A DNA stretch of 64,000 nucleotides from Sphingobium limneticum (GTDB lineage: Bacteria > Pseudomonadota > Alphaproteobacteria > Sphingomonadales > Sphingomonadaceae). Under the pieces are notes generated by a model. It made no database searches. It saw nothing but the letters and a program-made list of their open reading frames with translations, and was not told where the DNA came from. The stretch lies in contig NZ_VYPZ01000003.1 of NCBI RefSeq assembly GCF_008710155.1, positions 186,001 to 250,000 of the forward strand, in the 5' to 3' direction. The translations under genes and the position numbers were made by a program. Positions 1-9,893 of the stretch are shown here, piece after piece; position 1 is the first letter of the stretch; the number at the start of each line of letters is the position of its first letter.

Positions 1-6
1 CACGGC

Positions 7-1823
<1,817 letters not shown>

Positions 1824-1894
1824 TCCGCAAAGCAGGCTTGCGCTGGACACAAACTCACAGCCGGGAAACGGGATAGCAATGCGCGCGCATTATG

Positions 1895-1918
1895 GGGACA
1901 GGCACTTTCTCCTGTCCC
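1895..1918 (+). other. Perfect 8-bp hairpin directly before the DUF2490 ribosome-binding site
   Basis: GGGACAGG (1895-1902) pairs perfectly with CCTGTCCC (1911-1918) across an 8-base loop. The AAGGA ribosome-binding site of the next gene starts at 1919, immediately after the stem. There is no T-run, so it is not a typical terminator for pgm. It may be a leader structure, or a remnant of a REP-type palindrome. Confidence 0.6.
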
Positions 1919-1928
1919 AAGGACCATC

Positions 1929-2612
1929 ATGCGCCGCCTTGCTGCCTGCTTTTCCGCCTGCCTCGCCCTCCTTTCGAGCCCCGCCGGCGCGGCGACCAGC
2001 GAAGACGAGCAATTCTGGCTCAACCTGACCGCGATGGGATCAATCAAGGACGAACTGGTCTATTTCGCGGAAATCCAGCCGCGGATCGGCGATGGCATGT
2101 CGCGCGTCGACCAGTCGCTGTTTCGCGGCGCGCTGGGCTGGAAACTCTCGCCCACCATGACCGTCTATCAGGGCTATGCCCATGTCGTCGTGCCGATCGA
2201 GGGCGGCAAGGATATCAATGAGGAGCGCAGTTTCCAGCAATTGAGCTGGACGCTGGGCAAGCCTTGGGGCGGCGAACTCTCGTCTCGCACCCGTCTGGAG
2301 CAGCGTTGGCGCTCGAACGGCGACGATATGGGATGGCGCCTGCGCGAAATGCTGCGGTACGAAAAGCCGCTCAAGCCGGGCAGCGATGCCGTGAACGCTT
2401 TGGTCTATGCGGAAGGGTTCGCGGCCCTCAACGACACGGATTGGGGCGCGCGCAGCGGCTTCGACCAGCTACGCAGCTTCGCCGGCGCGAAAATCGGCCT
2501 GCCGGGCGCATCGACGCTGGAGGTGGGCTACCTCAACCAGCTGGTAAATCAGCGCTCCGGCAACACACGCGTCAACCATGTCGCGTCGGTCACTTTGTTC
2601 TTTCGGCACTGA
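1929..2612 (+). CDS. DUF2490 outer-membrane beta-barrel protein
   Basis: A 227-residue secreted protein with a clear Sec signal peptide (MRRLAACFSACLALLSSPAGA, cleavage near residue 21-22). The rest alternates short polar and aromatic strands with charged turns (WLNLTAMG, VYFAEIQPRI, YQGYAHVV, LEQRWR) and ends in a C-terminal aromatic-X-His strand (TLFFRH), as in small outer-membrane barrels of the DUF2490 family. No biochemical role is established for the family. The start is supported by AAGGA five bases upstream. It follows pgm by about 100 bases, which include a perfect hairpin. Confidence 0.8.
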   Translation: MRRLAACFSACLALLSSPAGAATSEDEQFWLNLTAMGSIKDELVYFAEIQPRIGDGMSRVDQSLFRGALGWKLSPTMTVYQGYAHVVVPIEGGKDINEERSFQQLSWTLGKPWGGELSSRTRLEQRWRSNGDDMGWRLREMLRYEKPLKPGSDAVNALVYAEGFAALNDTDWGARSGFDQLRSFAGAKIGLPGASTLEVGYLNQLVNQRSGNTRVNHVASVTLFFRH

Positions 2613-2760
2613 AGGATTTTACAATAAGCCTTTGACAACAAAGGCAAATAGGTAAAATGCATGGCGGCGTTATCAGAGACCCGAAAAAATCAAAGCCATT
2701 ACAGCATGTTAAAGCCGTGCAATCCGAAACACCTGTCCAACTCGCTGTCGCAAAACCGCC

Positions 2761-3492
2761 TTACCGCCCGTTGTCCGCGATGATGTCCACGCTGGTCTTG
2801 CCGCCCGGTGCGTCTGTGAACAGGATGAAATAGGCGCTGCCATCGGCGCCGCGCGTACCGCCCAGCACATGGTCGCCGCCCAAAATCTTGTGCTCGCCAT
2901 CATAGCCGGCACGGCGCGCCAGCGTGTAATAATAATCCATCACGCCCTGTCGCGGCACGGCGGTCACGAAACTCGCTGCCCGCAATGTGCAGCCGTCCGC
3001 CTGCGCGCCAGCCGCCTCGGTCAGTTGCGCGCCGGGGTAAAGGGTGAAGGGTTCGGGCATGCGTTGCGCCCATTGCGTGCCGTAATTCAGTTTCTTGGCG
3101 CAATTGCCCTTGCCCGCGCCCTCCCGCGCGACCGCGCCCAACGTCACGGTAGAGGCCAATGCTTCGCCCTGCGTCGCGGCCGGCGCGCTCAGCAGCTTGC
3201 CGCCCGCCAGCTTGACCGCCTGCGCCTGCGCCGCGCCAGCCTCACCACTCAGGACCGGCACCGCCCCATTGGCAGGCTTGTCGGCCGTCCGCACCGCATT
3301 GCGGTTGGACTGGCCCACCAGTTGCGGATCGACCACGATCGGATCGGCCAATGCGCCTTTCAGCGCCGGATCGGTCGCATTGTCGGTCAGTTGCGCGTCG
3401 AGCGACGCAAGATTGGCATCCTTGTCCCCCTTGCCACAGGCGGCGAGCGCCAGAACCAGGGATATCATGCCAACAGACCGGAAACGCGCCAT
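2761..3492 (-). CDS. Conserved hypothetical lipoprotein
   Basis: A 243-residue protein with a lipoprotein signal peptide: a hydrophobic stretch followed by the lipobox LALAAC, so Cys19 is the expected lipidated residue. The mature part begins GKGDKDANLASLDAQL and is alanine- and aspartate-rich without recognisable catalytic motifs. A C-terminal half with CAKKLNYGTQW and DGCTLRAASF suggests a compact periplasmic domain, possibly with a disulphide between the two cysteines. I do not recognise a named function. It is convergent with the DUF2490 gene and divergent from the small membrane protein at 3652. Confidence 0.75.
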   Translation of the reverse strand: MARFRSVGMISLVLALAACGKGDKDANLASLDAQLTDNATDPALKGALADPIVVDPQLVGQSNRNAVRTADKPANGAVPVLSGEAGAAQAQAVKLAGGKLLSAPAATQGEALASTVTLGAVAREGAGKGNCAKKLNYGTQWAQRMPEPFTLYPGAQLTEAAGAQADGCTLRAASFVTAVPRQGVMDYYYTLARRAGYDGEHKILGGDHVLGGTRGADGSAYFILFTDAPGGKTSVDIIADNGR

Positions 3493-3604
3493 CCTTCACT
3501 CCTTCGTAAACAAGTCCTGAAGAGCAAAGGTTAATATTGCGTTAGGACTATTGGTGAATCTGCCGATTTTTTTGCGCAGGTGGCCAGCCAGGATCGACTG
3601 GCCT

Positions 3605-3629
3605 TGTCCCACTGTCTTGCTCTGGGACA
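3605..3629 (+). other. Hairpin in the leader of the small membrane protein gene
   Basis: TGTCCCA (3605-3611) pairs with TGGGACA (3623-3629) over an 11-base loop. A second stem, GGCCAG/CTGGCC, lies just upstream (about 3584-3603). Both sit in the leader before the chosen start at 3652; an alternative ATG at 3631 would begin right after the stem. Confidence 0.45.
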
Positions 3630-3651
3630 GATGAACGGCCATGGTCGGCCC

Positions 3652-3873
3652 ATGCTCAATATGCTGTCAGGCTTTATCGGCCTTGTCACCCTTGTCCTCA
3701 TGATCCCGGCGGTGTTTCCGTTCTTGGGGGCGCTCAACTGGATCCTGATCCCACTGGCCCTGTTCGGCGCCTTCATCGGCCTGATGTCGTCGAAGAAGGG
3801 CGGCCAGAATTTCTGCCTGATCGTTGCGGCCTTTGGCGCGTTGCGGCTCTTCCTGGGCGGAGGCATCTTCTGA
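3652..3873 (+). CDS. Small integral membrane protein (hypothetical)
   Basis: A 73-residue protein dominated by three hydrophobic segments (LSGFIGLVTLVLMIPAVF, LNWILIPLALFGAFIGLM, FCLIVAAFGALRLFLGG), so it should sit in the inner membrane. I chose ATG 3652 because the protein then starts MLNMLSGFIG, just before the first membrane helix; ATG codons at 3580 and 3631 are in frame but would add polar residues. No function is recognised. The stop at 3871-3873 touches or overlaps the start region of the RarD gene, so the two are probably co-transcribed. Confidence 0.65.
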   Translation: MLNMLSGFIGLVTLVLMIPAVFPFLGALNWILIPLALFGAFIGLMSSKKGGQNFCLIVAAFGALRLFLGGGIF

Positions 3874-3902
3874 CACAGGAACATCCCGAAGCGCGCAAGG
3901 GG

Positions 3903-4772
3903 TTGCTGGCGGCACTGGGTTGCTATGGCCTATGGGGTCTGCTGCCGCTCTTCTTCCGCCTGTTGCACCATGTCGATCCGGTGGAGATCGTGACGCAGCG
4001 CATCCTTTGGTCGCTGCTGCTGATCCTGGGCATCCTCGCGGTGCGCAAGGGGTTGCCGACCTTTGTCGCCGCGCTGCGCGACCGAAAGCTGGTCCTGCCG
4101 CTGGCGGGTTCGGCGATCATGATCGGCATCAACTGGGTGACCTATGTCTGGGCCGTCAATGAAGGCCATATCGTCGCAGCGAGCCTGGGCTATTTCCTCA
4201 ACCCGTTGGTCAATGTCGTGCTGGGCGTGCTGGTCCTCAAGGAAAAGCTGCGCCGGCCGCAGATGCTGGCGATCGCCGTTGCCTCGATCGGAGTCGCCAT
4301 CCTGGCCGCTTCGGCGTTGACGACCTTGTGGATCAGCCTGTCGCTGGCGTTCAGCTTCGCTTTCTACGCCCTGCTGCGCAAGCTGACGCCGGTCGCACCG
4401 ATGACCGGTCTGGGCGTCGAAACCACGCTGCTGACCCCGCTCGCCATCGCCTATCTGCTCTGGGAACTCAGCCATGGCGGCACCGGCTTTGGTCAGGATG
4501 TGCCGACCACGGCGCTGCTGATCATCTCTGGCGCCGTAACCACCGTACCGCTGGTGTTGTTCGCCATCGCCGCGCAGCGCCTGCCAATGTCGACGCTGGG
4601 CCTGATGCAATATCTTGCCCCCACGCTTCAGTTTCTGAGCGGCGTTCTGCTGTTCGGCGAAAAGCTGAGCGGTGGCCAGATGGCCAGTTTCGGCCTGATC
4701 TGGGTCGGCCTGATCCTCTTTGCCAGCGACGGTATCGCCACCGCACGGCGCAACAGAATGGCGACGGCATAA
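3903..4772 (+). CDS. rarD: RarD/EamA family transporter (drug/metabolite superfamily)
   Basis: Inner-membrane permease of about 289 residues with some ten predicted helices. The opening GCYGLWGLLPLFF, the EIVTQRILWS stretch and INWVTYVWAV...GYFLNPLV are characteristic of RarD proteins; substrates are unproven (chloramphenicol sensitivity is the classical association). The coordinates use TTG 3903, but this codon has no properly spaced ribosome-binding site. Reading upstream in frame gives LTQEHPEARKG from CTG 3870, which overlaps the previous stop (cTGA) and lies 6-7 bases after GGGCGGAGG. That looks like the natural start with a CTG codon, giving 300 residues. Confidence 0.82.
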   Translation: MLAALGCYGLWGLLPLFFRLLHHVDPVEIVTQRILWSLLLILGILAVRKGLPTFVAALRDRKLVLPLAGSAIMIGINWVTYVWAVNEGHIVAASLGYFLNPLVNVVLGVLVLKEKLRRPQMLAIAVASIGVAILAASALTTLWISLSLAFSFAFYALLRKLTPVAPMTGLGVETTLLTPLAIAYLLWELSHGGTGFGQDVPTTALLIISGAVTTVPLVLFAIAAQRLPMSTLGLMQYLAPTLQFLSGVLLFGEKLSGGQMASFGLIWVGLILFASDGIATARRNRMATA

Positions 4773-4810
4773 GGCTTGGCTTAGGCGCGCGGCGGTCCTA
4801 CTTAGGGGCC

Positions 4811-5548
4811 ATGACTGGCACCACCCTGACCGACCGCGCAATCCTGAGAATTTCCGGGGAAGAGGCCAAGCCCTTCCTCCAGGGACTATTGACCCGCGAT
4901 GTGCTGAAACTGGCGGAGGGCGAACCCCGCTGGACCGCGCTGCTGACGCCGCAGGGCAAGGCCTTGTTCGATTTCTTCCTGTGGGCGGATGGCGATGACG
5001 TGCTGATCGACTGCGAAGCGGCGCAGGCCGATATACTCGCCAAGCGCCTGACCCTCTATCGCCTGCGCCGCAAGGTGGTGATCGCCCGTGTTGACGATCT
5101 GGCTGTGCATTGGGCGACCGATGCGGCCGACCGGCCATTCGACCCGCGCCTTCCCGCGCTTGGCCATCGTTGGCTTGCGCCAGCCGATGCCGGAGACGCT
5201 TCCGCTGCATTCCGTGCCCATCGCCTGTCACTCGGCATATTCGAGGGGGCGGGCGAACTGGGGCAGGACCAGACGCTCTGGCTGGAAACCAATGCGGAAG
5301 AATTGCAGGGCGTCGATTATGACAAGGGATGCTATGTGGGTCAGGAGAATACCGCCCGTATGCATTATCGCAACAAGGTGAACCGGCGGCTGATCGCCGT
5401 GCCGCTGGCGCAGGCCGACGAAAAGCGCCAGCGCGCTGCCCTGCCCGACCTTGGCCTGTCGATCGAACTGCATCGTGTGGAATCGATCGACCCCGCCGCC
5501 CTGCCTGCATGGCTCGCGACCGCGATCGAAAGTCAGGCTGCCGAATGA
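4811..5548 (+). CDS. ygfZ: YgfZ/GcvT-family folate-binding protein
   Basis: A 245-residue cytosolic protein of the folate-binding YgfZ group, needed for maintenance of some iron-sulfur enzymes. The diagnostic K-G-C-[FY]-x-G-Q-E motif is present as DKGCYVGQE (residues about 172-180), followed by NTARMHYRNKVNRRL. The N-terminus (LTDRAILRISGEEAKPFLQGLLT) matches family members. ATG 4811 is preceded by AGGGG at 4804-4808. The stop overlaps the start of the next gene (ATGA at 5545-5548), implying translational coupling with the glutaminyl cyclase, although no functional link is obvious. Confidence 0.88.
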   Translation: MTGTTLTDRAILRISGEEAKPFLQGLLTRDVLKLAEGEPRWTALLTPQGKALFDFFLWADGDDVLIDCEAAQADILAKRLTLYRLRRKVVIARVDDLAVHWATDAADRPFDPRLPALGHRWLAPADAGDASAAFRAHRLSLGIFEGAGELGQDQTLWLETNAEELQGVDYDKGCYVGQENTARMHYRNKVNRRLIAVPLAQADEKRQRAALPDLGLSIELHRVESIDPAALPAWLATAIESQAAE

Positions 5549-6297
5549 AGCGCGCCCTGCTGGCGCTGCTCTGCGCTTTCACCCTGAGTGCGCCGGCCGC
5601 CGCCGACACGCGCTGGACGCTGGTCAAAACCTATCCCCATGATGCCCAGGCCTTTACCGAGGGGCTCTTCTATCTGGATGGCGACCTCTATGAGAGTACG
5701 GGTTTGGAGGGGCAGTCGGAGGTGCGCAAGGTTGCGCTCAAGACCGGGAAAGTCCTGCAAAGCCGCATCATAGAGCCGCCCTATTTCGGCGAAGGCATCG
5801 TCAATTGGAAGGGTCGGCTGGTCAGCCTGACCTGGCGGCATCGCAGAGGGTTCGTCTGGAATCTGAAAGACTTCACGCCCGTTTCGGATTTTCGTTATGA
5901 AGGGGAAGGCTGGGGGCTGACGCAGGATGGCCGCAGCCTCATCATGAGCGACGGCACCGCCCAGTTGCGCTTCCTCGATCCCGACAGCCTGGCCGAGCAG
6001 CGCCGCATCACCGTGACCTGGAACGGGCGCGCCGTCGATCGGCTGAACGAACTGGAATATGTTCGCGGCGAAATCTGGGCGAATATCTGGTACGATACCC
6101 GCATCGCACGGATAGACCCCGCGACCGGCGCCGTGATCGACTGGATCGACGTCGCGCCCCTGCGCAAGGCCGCCGGCGTGACCGACAGCGAAGCGGTCGC
6201 CAACGGCATCGCCTATGATGCGGACAAGGACCGCGTCTTCATTACCGGCAAGAATTGGCCGAAATTGTTCGAAATCAAGGTAAACCGCAGCAATTAG
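5545..6297 (+). CDS. Glutaminyl-peptide cyclotransferase (plant-type), secreted
   Basis: A 250-residue periplasmic enzyme with a signal peptide (MKRALLALLCAFTLSAPAAA). It should cyclise N-terminal glutamine of peptides to pyroglutamate. The five-bladed propeller type is recognised from YPHDAQAFTEGLFY, LYESTGLEGQSEVRKV, GEGIVNW, WGLTQDG, LNELEYVRGEIWANIWY and VANGIAYD. The start overlaps the ygfZ stop by four bases. The stop overlaps the stop of the convergent DUF983 gene, sharing the bases TTAG at 6294-6297. Confidence 0.85.
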   Translation: MKRALLALLCAFTLSAPAAADTRWTLVKTYPHDAQAFTEGLFYLDGDLYESTGLEGQSEVRKVALKTGKVLQSRIIEPPYFGEGIVNWKGRLVSLTWRHRRGFVWNLKDFTPVSDFRYEGEGWGLTQDGRSLIMSDGTAQLRFLDPDSLAEQRRITVTWNGRAVDRLNELEYVRGEIWANIWYDTRIARIDPATGAVIDWIDVAPLRKAAGVTDSEAVANGIAYDADKDRVFITGKNWPKLFEIKVNRSN

Positions 6298-6737
6298 GGA
6301 CGCGGTTCGTGGCCATGCAGCTTCGCCCAGAGCGCAGCGGTGCCGGCCTCCTGCGCGCGGGTGGTGAACTGGGCCGCGATCAGCCAGCCCTTGATCGGGC
6401 GCAGCGGCAGGATCGCCGTCAGGATCAGCACCGGAATACCCACGGCCAGATGTACCCAGAGCGGAGGCCGCGCCAATATTTCCAACATGATGATGAAGAC
6501 AACGCCGGGCACGCAGGCGAAAAGCTGCACGAACACGGCGGGGCCATCGGCGGGATCGGCGAAACTATAGTCGAGGCCGCAGACCTCGCAATGATCGCGC
6601 ACCGTCAGGAAACCGGTGAAGATATGCCCCTCGCCACAGCGTGGGCACCGGCCCATCACGCCCGTTTCATGCGCCGGACGTTTCTTCCACGCGCGACCAT
6701 TTTGGTCGATCCAGTGGGTTTCGCTACTCTGTTCCAT
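6294..6737 (-). CDS. DUF983 zinc-ribbon membrane protein
   Basis: A 147-residue protein with an N-terminal zinc ribbon (CPRCGEG and CEVCGLDY), then two hydrophobic segments (FVQLFACVPGVVFIIMLEIL and LAVGIPVLILTAILPL) and a cytosolic tail, the architecture of the DUF983 family. Function is unknown. I start at the codon for MEQSSETHW because AGGAGA lies about five bases upstream; an ATG 24 bases further up (6761) lacks such a site. It is convergent with the cyclotransferase gene. Confidence 0.85.
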   Translation of the reverse strand: MEQSSETHWIDQNGRAWKKRPAHETGVMGRCPRCGEGHIFTGFLTVRDHCEVCGLDYSFADPADGPAVFVQLFACVPGVVFIIMLEILARPPLWVHLAVGIPVLILTAILPLRPIKGWLIAAQFTTRAQEAGTAALWAKLHGHEPRP

Positions 6738-6896
6738 ATCGTCTCCTGACATCATCCCCATGTCGTATCGGCACCGCGCTTATCAATTGCGCCTTTTGTC
6801 CCACCCGCCTTTGACTGTTCCCCAAAGGCTGGCCTTTCTACGCACAAAGCGCTATCGGCGCGCCAATCCTTCTTTCCGATCTTGTAAGGCAGTCAA

Positions 6897-7997
6897 ATGG
6901 GTTTTCGTTGCGGTATCGTCGGCCTCCCCAATGTGGGCAAGTCCACCCTGTTCAATGCGCTGACCGAAACGCAGGCGGCGCAGGCGGCCAACTATCCCTT
7001 TTGCACGATCGAGCCTAATGAGGGCCGGGTCGCCGTGCCCGACGACCGGCTGGATACCATCGCAAAGATCGGCGGCAGCGCGAAGATCATCGAAACGCAG
7101 TTGAGCTTCGTCGATATTGCCGGGCTGGTGCGCGGCGCGTCCAAGGGTGAAGGGCTGGGCAACCAGTTCCTGGCGAACATCCGCGAAACGGATGCGATCG
7201 TCCACGTCCTGCGCTGTTTCGAAGATGGCGACATCACCCATGTCGAAGGCAAGGTCGATCCCATCGCCGACGCCGAGACGGTCGAAACCGAGCTGATGCT
7301 CGCGGATCTGGAAAGCCTGGAAAAGCGCGTTCCCAACCTCGCCAAGAAGGCGGCGCAGGGCGATAAGGAAGCCAAGGCGGCCGCCGCCGTGCTGGGCCAG
7401 GCGCTAGACCTGCTGCGCGACGGCAAGCCCGCGCGCCTGACCGTGCCGCGCGACGTCGAGGAAGAACGCCTCTTCGCGCAAGCGCAGTTGCTGACCGCGA
7501 AGCCTGTCCTCTATGTCTGCAATGTCGAAGAAGACAGCGCATCGAGCGGCAACGCCCATTCGGCCCGCGTGTTCGAAAAGGCTGCGGCGGAAAATGCCAA
7601 GGCGGTGATCGTGTCCGCCGCGATCGAAGCCGAACTGGTCACGATGCCGATCGAGGAACGCGCCGAATATCTCGAAGCGCTGGGCCTGACCGAAGCTGGC
7701 CTCGCCCGCATCATCCGTGCCGGTTATGAACTGCTCGGCCTCATCACCTTCTTCACCGTCGGGCCGAAGGAAGCCCGCGCCTGGACCGTCGCCAAGGGCA
7801 GCAAGGCGCCGCAGGCCGCCGGCGCGATCCACACCGATTTCGAAAAGGGCTTCATCCGCGCCGAAACCATGGCCTATGCGGATTATGTCCAGTTCAACGG
7901 CGAAGCCGGCGCGAAGGAAGCCGGCAAATGGCGGTCTGAAGGCAAGGAATATGTGACGCAGGACGGCGACATCATGCTGTTCCGCTTCAACGTCTGA
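6897..7997 (+). CDS. ychF: Redox-regulated ATPase YchF (Obg-family)
   Basis: A 366-residue Obg-related P-loop protein that prefers ATP and associates with ribosomes. The Walker A GLPNVGKST begins near residue 8; further GTPase-like motifs are DIAGLVRGASKGEGLGNQFL and the family-specific NVEEDS. The C-terminal TGS-like domain includes ITFFTVGPKEARAWTV and the terminal YVTQDGDIMLFRFNV typical of YchF. AAGGCAG precedes ATG 6897. The glycosylase gene follows after only six bases. Confidence 0.95.
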   Translation: MGFRCGIVGLPNVGKSTLFNALTETQAAQAANYPFCTIEPNEGRVAVPDDRLDTIAKIGGSAKIIETQLSFVDIAGLVRGASKGEGLGNQFLANIRETDAIVHVLRCFEDGDITHVEGKVDPIADAETVETELMLADLESLEKRVPNLAKKAAQGDKEAKAAAAVLGQALDLLRDGKPARLTVPRDVEEERLFAQAQLLTAKPVLYVCNVEEDSASSGNAHSARVFEKAAAENAKAVIVSAAIEAELVTMPIEERAEYLEALGLTEAGLARIIRAGYELLGLITFFTVGPKEARAWTVAKGSKAPQAAGAIHTDFEKGFIRAETMAYADYVQFNGEAGAKEAGKWRSEGKEYVTQDGDIMLFRFNV

Positions 7998-8003
7998 TCG
8001 CCC

Positions 8004-8525
8004 ATGGCGCTGCGCCTTGGTCAAATGCCTGCGCAGCGCAAGGCCGCCTTTCCGCCCAGCGTCGACGCCGATACGCGATTGTTGATCCTGGGCAGCCTGC
8101 CCGGTGACGCGTCGATCAAGCAGGGCGAATATTATGCCCATCGCGGCAATGCCTTCTGGGACTTGCTGGGCGATGTGCTGGAAGAGGATCTGCGCGGCCA
8201 GCCCTATGCGATGCGGCTGAAACGCCTGCGCGCGATCGGCGTCGGCCTGTGGGACGTGATCGAGAGCGCGGAGCGGCCCGGCAGCCTGGACAGCAGCATC
8301 AAGGGCGCGGAATTGCGCGATCTTGGACTGTTCGTGGAACGGCTCCCGGCGTTGCGGGGTATCGGCTTCAACGGGAAGACGGCCAGCCTGCATGGCAGGC
8401 GGCAATTGGGGGATCGGCTTGCGCTGAAGTTGATCGACCTGCCATCCTCCAGCGGCGCCTATGCCAGCCTGTCGCGCGCGGCGAAACGGCAGGCCTGGAT
8501 GGTACTGCGCAACGTGCTGACATAA
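8004..8525 (+). CDS. DNA-deoxyinosine (hypoxanthine-DNA) glycosylase, UDG family 6
   Basis: A 173-residue base-excision repair enzyme of the uracil-DNA glycosylase superfamily, family 6. Motif I appears as GSLPGDASIKQGEYYAHRGNAFW, whose Asn in RGNAFW corresponds to the catalytic position described for this family; the C-terminal loop is LPSSSGAYASL. The expected substrate is hypoxanthine from adenine deamination. The start is uncertain: ATG 8004 has no clear ribosome-binding site and may rely on coupling with ychF; ATG 8028 (MPAQRKAAF) is also possible. Confidence 0.8.
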   Translation: MALRLGQMPAQRKAAFPPSVDADTRLLILGSLPGDASIKQGEYYAHRGNAFWDLLGDVLEEDLRGQPYAMRLKRLRAIGVGLWDVIESAERPGSLDSSIKGAELRDLGLFVERLPALRGIGFNGKTASLHGRRQLGDRLALKLIDLPSSSGAYASLSRAAKRQAWMVLRNVLT

Positions 8526-8537
8526 AAGCCTACCAAA

Positions 8538-8555
8538 ACGTCACTTTACCGTCAT
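8538..8555 (+). promoter_or_regulatory. Candidate Pho box (PhoB site)
   Basis: ACGTCAC-TTTA-CCGTCAT reads as two 7-base direct repeats with 11-base periodicity, close to the CTGTCAT-N4-CTGTCAT consensus (second half 6 of 7; the first half matches the GTCA core). It lies 50-67 bases before the start of the phosphodiesterase gene, which heads a pair of secreted phosphatase genes. The context is what makes it credible; the match alone is moderate. Confidence 0.4.
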
Positions 8556-8604
8556 GGCATGGCTGCTAAGCGATTTTGATCCGAACAAAATCCGAAGAGT
8601 CGCC

Positions 8605-9882
8605 ATGTTATCCCGCACCCTCGCCCCTGCCCTGCTCGCCCTTGCCGCCCTGAGCGGTTGCACCACCGTCGCCTCGACGGAGCGCCCGGCCCCCGCCGCG
8701 CAGGCGGAGCAGCGCGTACCTGTTACCATATTGGTATCCATCGACGGGTTCCGCGCGGACTATCTGCAACGCGGGGTCACGCCCAATCTGGCGGCGCTGG
8801 CGAGCAGCGGGGTCGAGGCGCCGATGCGGCCGTCCTTCCCCACCAAGACCTTCCCCAATCATTGGGCGATCGTCACGGGTGATCGGCCCGACCGCAACGG
8901 CATCGTCGCCAACAACATGGAAGATGCCGCGCGCCCGGACGAGAAATTCACCATGGCGAGCGACGATCCCTTCTGGTGGAACGATGTCGAACCGATCTGG
9001 GTGACGGCGGAAAAGGCCGGCGTGCGCACCGCGACCATGTTCTGGCCCGGATCCAACGTGCCATGGGGCGGCACGCAGGACAAGGAATGGCCTCGTGCGA
9101 TCCATGGGGGCGCGCGGCCGCAGGACTGGGCGCAGTTCAATCAGCAGATCGGCGGCACCCAGCGCGTCAACATGGTGCTGGACGTGCTGCGCCGCCCGGA
9201 CGCCATCCGCCCGCGCTTCGTCACGCTTTATTTCGACACGGTCGATACGGCGGGCCATGTGAAGGGGCCGGATGCGCCGGAAACGACGCAGGCCATTGCG
9301 GAGGTGGACGCGCATATCGGCGAACTGGTCGCGGGATTGAGGGCGATGGGCCAGCCAGCCAATCTGATCATACTGGCGGACCATGGCATGGCGGCACGTT
9401 CGGCGGATCGGATCATTCCGCTCGACACGGTCGCCAACCCGGCCGACTACCGCATCGTCGAAAGCGGCCCCTATGCCAGCCTGGCCGCCACAGCGGGTCA
9501 TGAAAAGGCGCTGGAGGCTGCGCTGCTCAAGGCGACGCCACATATGCAATGTTGGCGCAAAGGCGAGATACCGGCGCGCTTCCATTATGGTACGCACCGC
9601 CGCATCCCGCCCTATTTCTGCCTGGCCGACACCGGTTGGGAAATCCAGCCGAGCAAGCCCAAGGGCGACGTGACCGGCGGCAATCATGGCTGGGACGATC
9701 GCGCGCCCGAAATGCAGGCGCTGTTCATCGCCAACGGCCCGGCTTTTGCCAAGGGTGCGAAGACGCCGGCCAACGGCTTTGCCAACGTCGATGTCTATCC
9801 GCTGCTCGCCCGCCTGATCGGAGTAACGCCGCGCGCGTCGGATGGCGATGCCGCTGCCCTGTCCGGCCTTCTCGCCCGCTGA
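8605..9882 (+). CDS. Ectonucleotide pyrophosphatase/phosphodiesterase family lipoprotein
   Basis: A 425-residue exported enzyme of the alkaline phosphatase superfamily, type I phosphodiesterase branch. A lipobox (LAALSGC, Cys19) follows the signal sequence. Catalytic signatures: SIDGFRADYL (metal Asp), the nucleophile Thr in FPTKTFPNHWAIVTG, the metal-binding DTVDTAGH, ADHGMA and the late His in GNHGWDD. It should hydrolyse phosphodiester or pyrophosphate bonds of nucleotides outside the inner membrane. I start at ATG 8605, where the signal peptide begins. It lies 11 bases before the PhoD-like gene, probably one operon under phosphate control. Confidence 0.87.
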   Translation: MLSRTLAPALLALAALSGCTTVASTERPAPAAQAEQRVPVTILVSIDGFRADYLQRGVTPNLAALASSGVEAPMRPSFPTKTFPNHWAIVTGDRPDRNGIVANNMEDAARPDEKFTMASDDPFWWNDVEPIWVTAEKAGVRTATMFWPGSNVPWGGTQDKEWPRAIHGGARPQDWAQFNQQIGGTQRVNMVLDVLRRPDAIRPRFVTLYFDTVDTAGHVKGPDAPETTQAIAEVDAHIGELVAGLRAMGQPANLIILADHGMAARSADRIIPLDTVANPADYRIVESGPYASLAATAGHEKALEAALLKATPHMQCWRKGEIPARFHYGTHRRIPPYFCLADTGWEIQPSKPKGDVTGGNHGWDDRAPEMQALFIANGPAFAKGAKTPANGFANVDVYPLLARLIGVTPRASDGDAAALSGLLAR

Positions 9883-9893
9883 GGATTGCCCCC

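Noticed and set aside
3531..3545. TTAA-N7-TTAG resembling a CtrA site
   Set aside because: One half deviates from TTAA and the flanking genes are not known CtrA targets; too short to trust alone.
3930..5627. A 565-codon minus-strand open frame across rarD and ygfZ
   Set aside because: It spans two recognisable plus-strand genes and encodes a low-complexity Arg/Gln-rich sequence.
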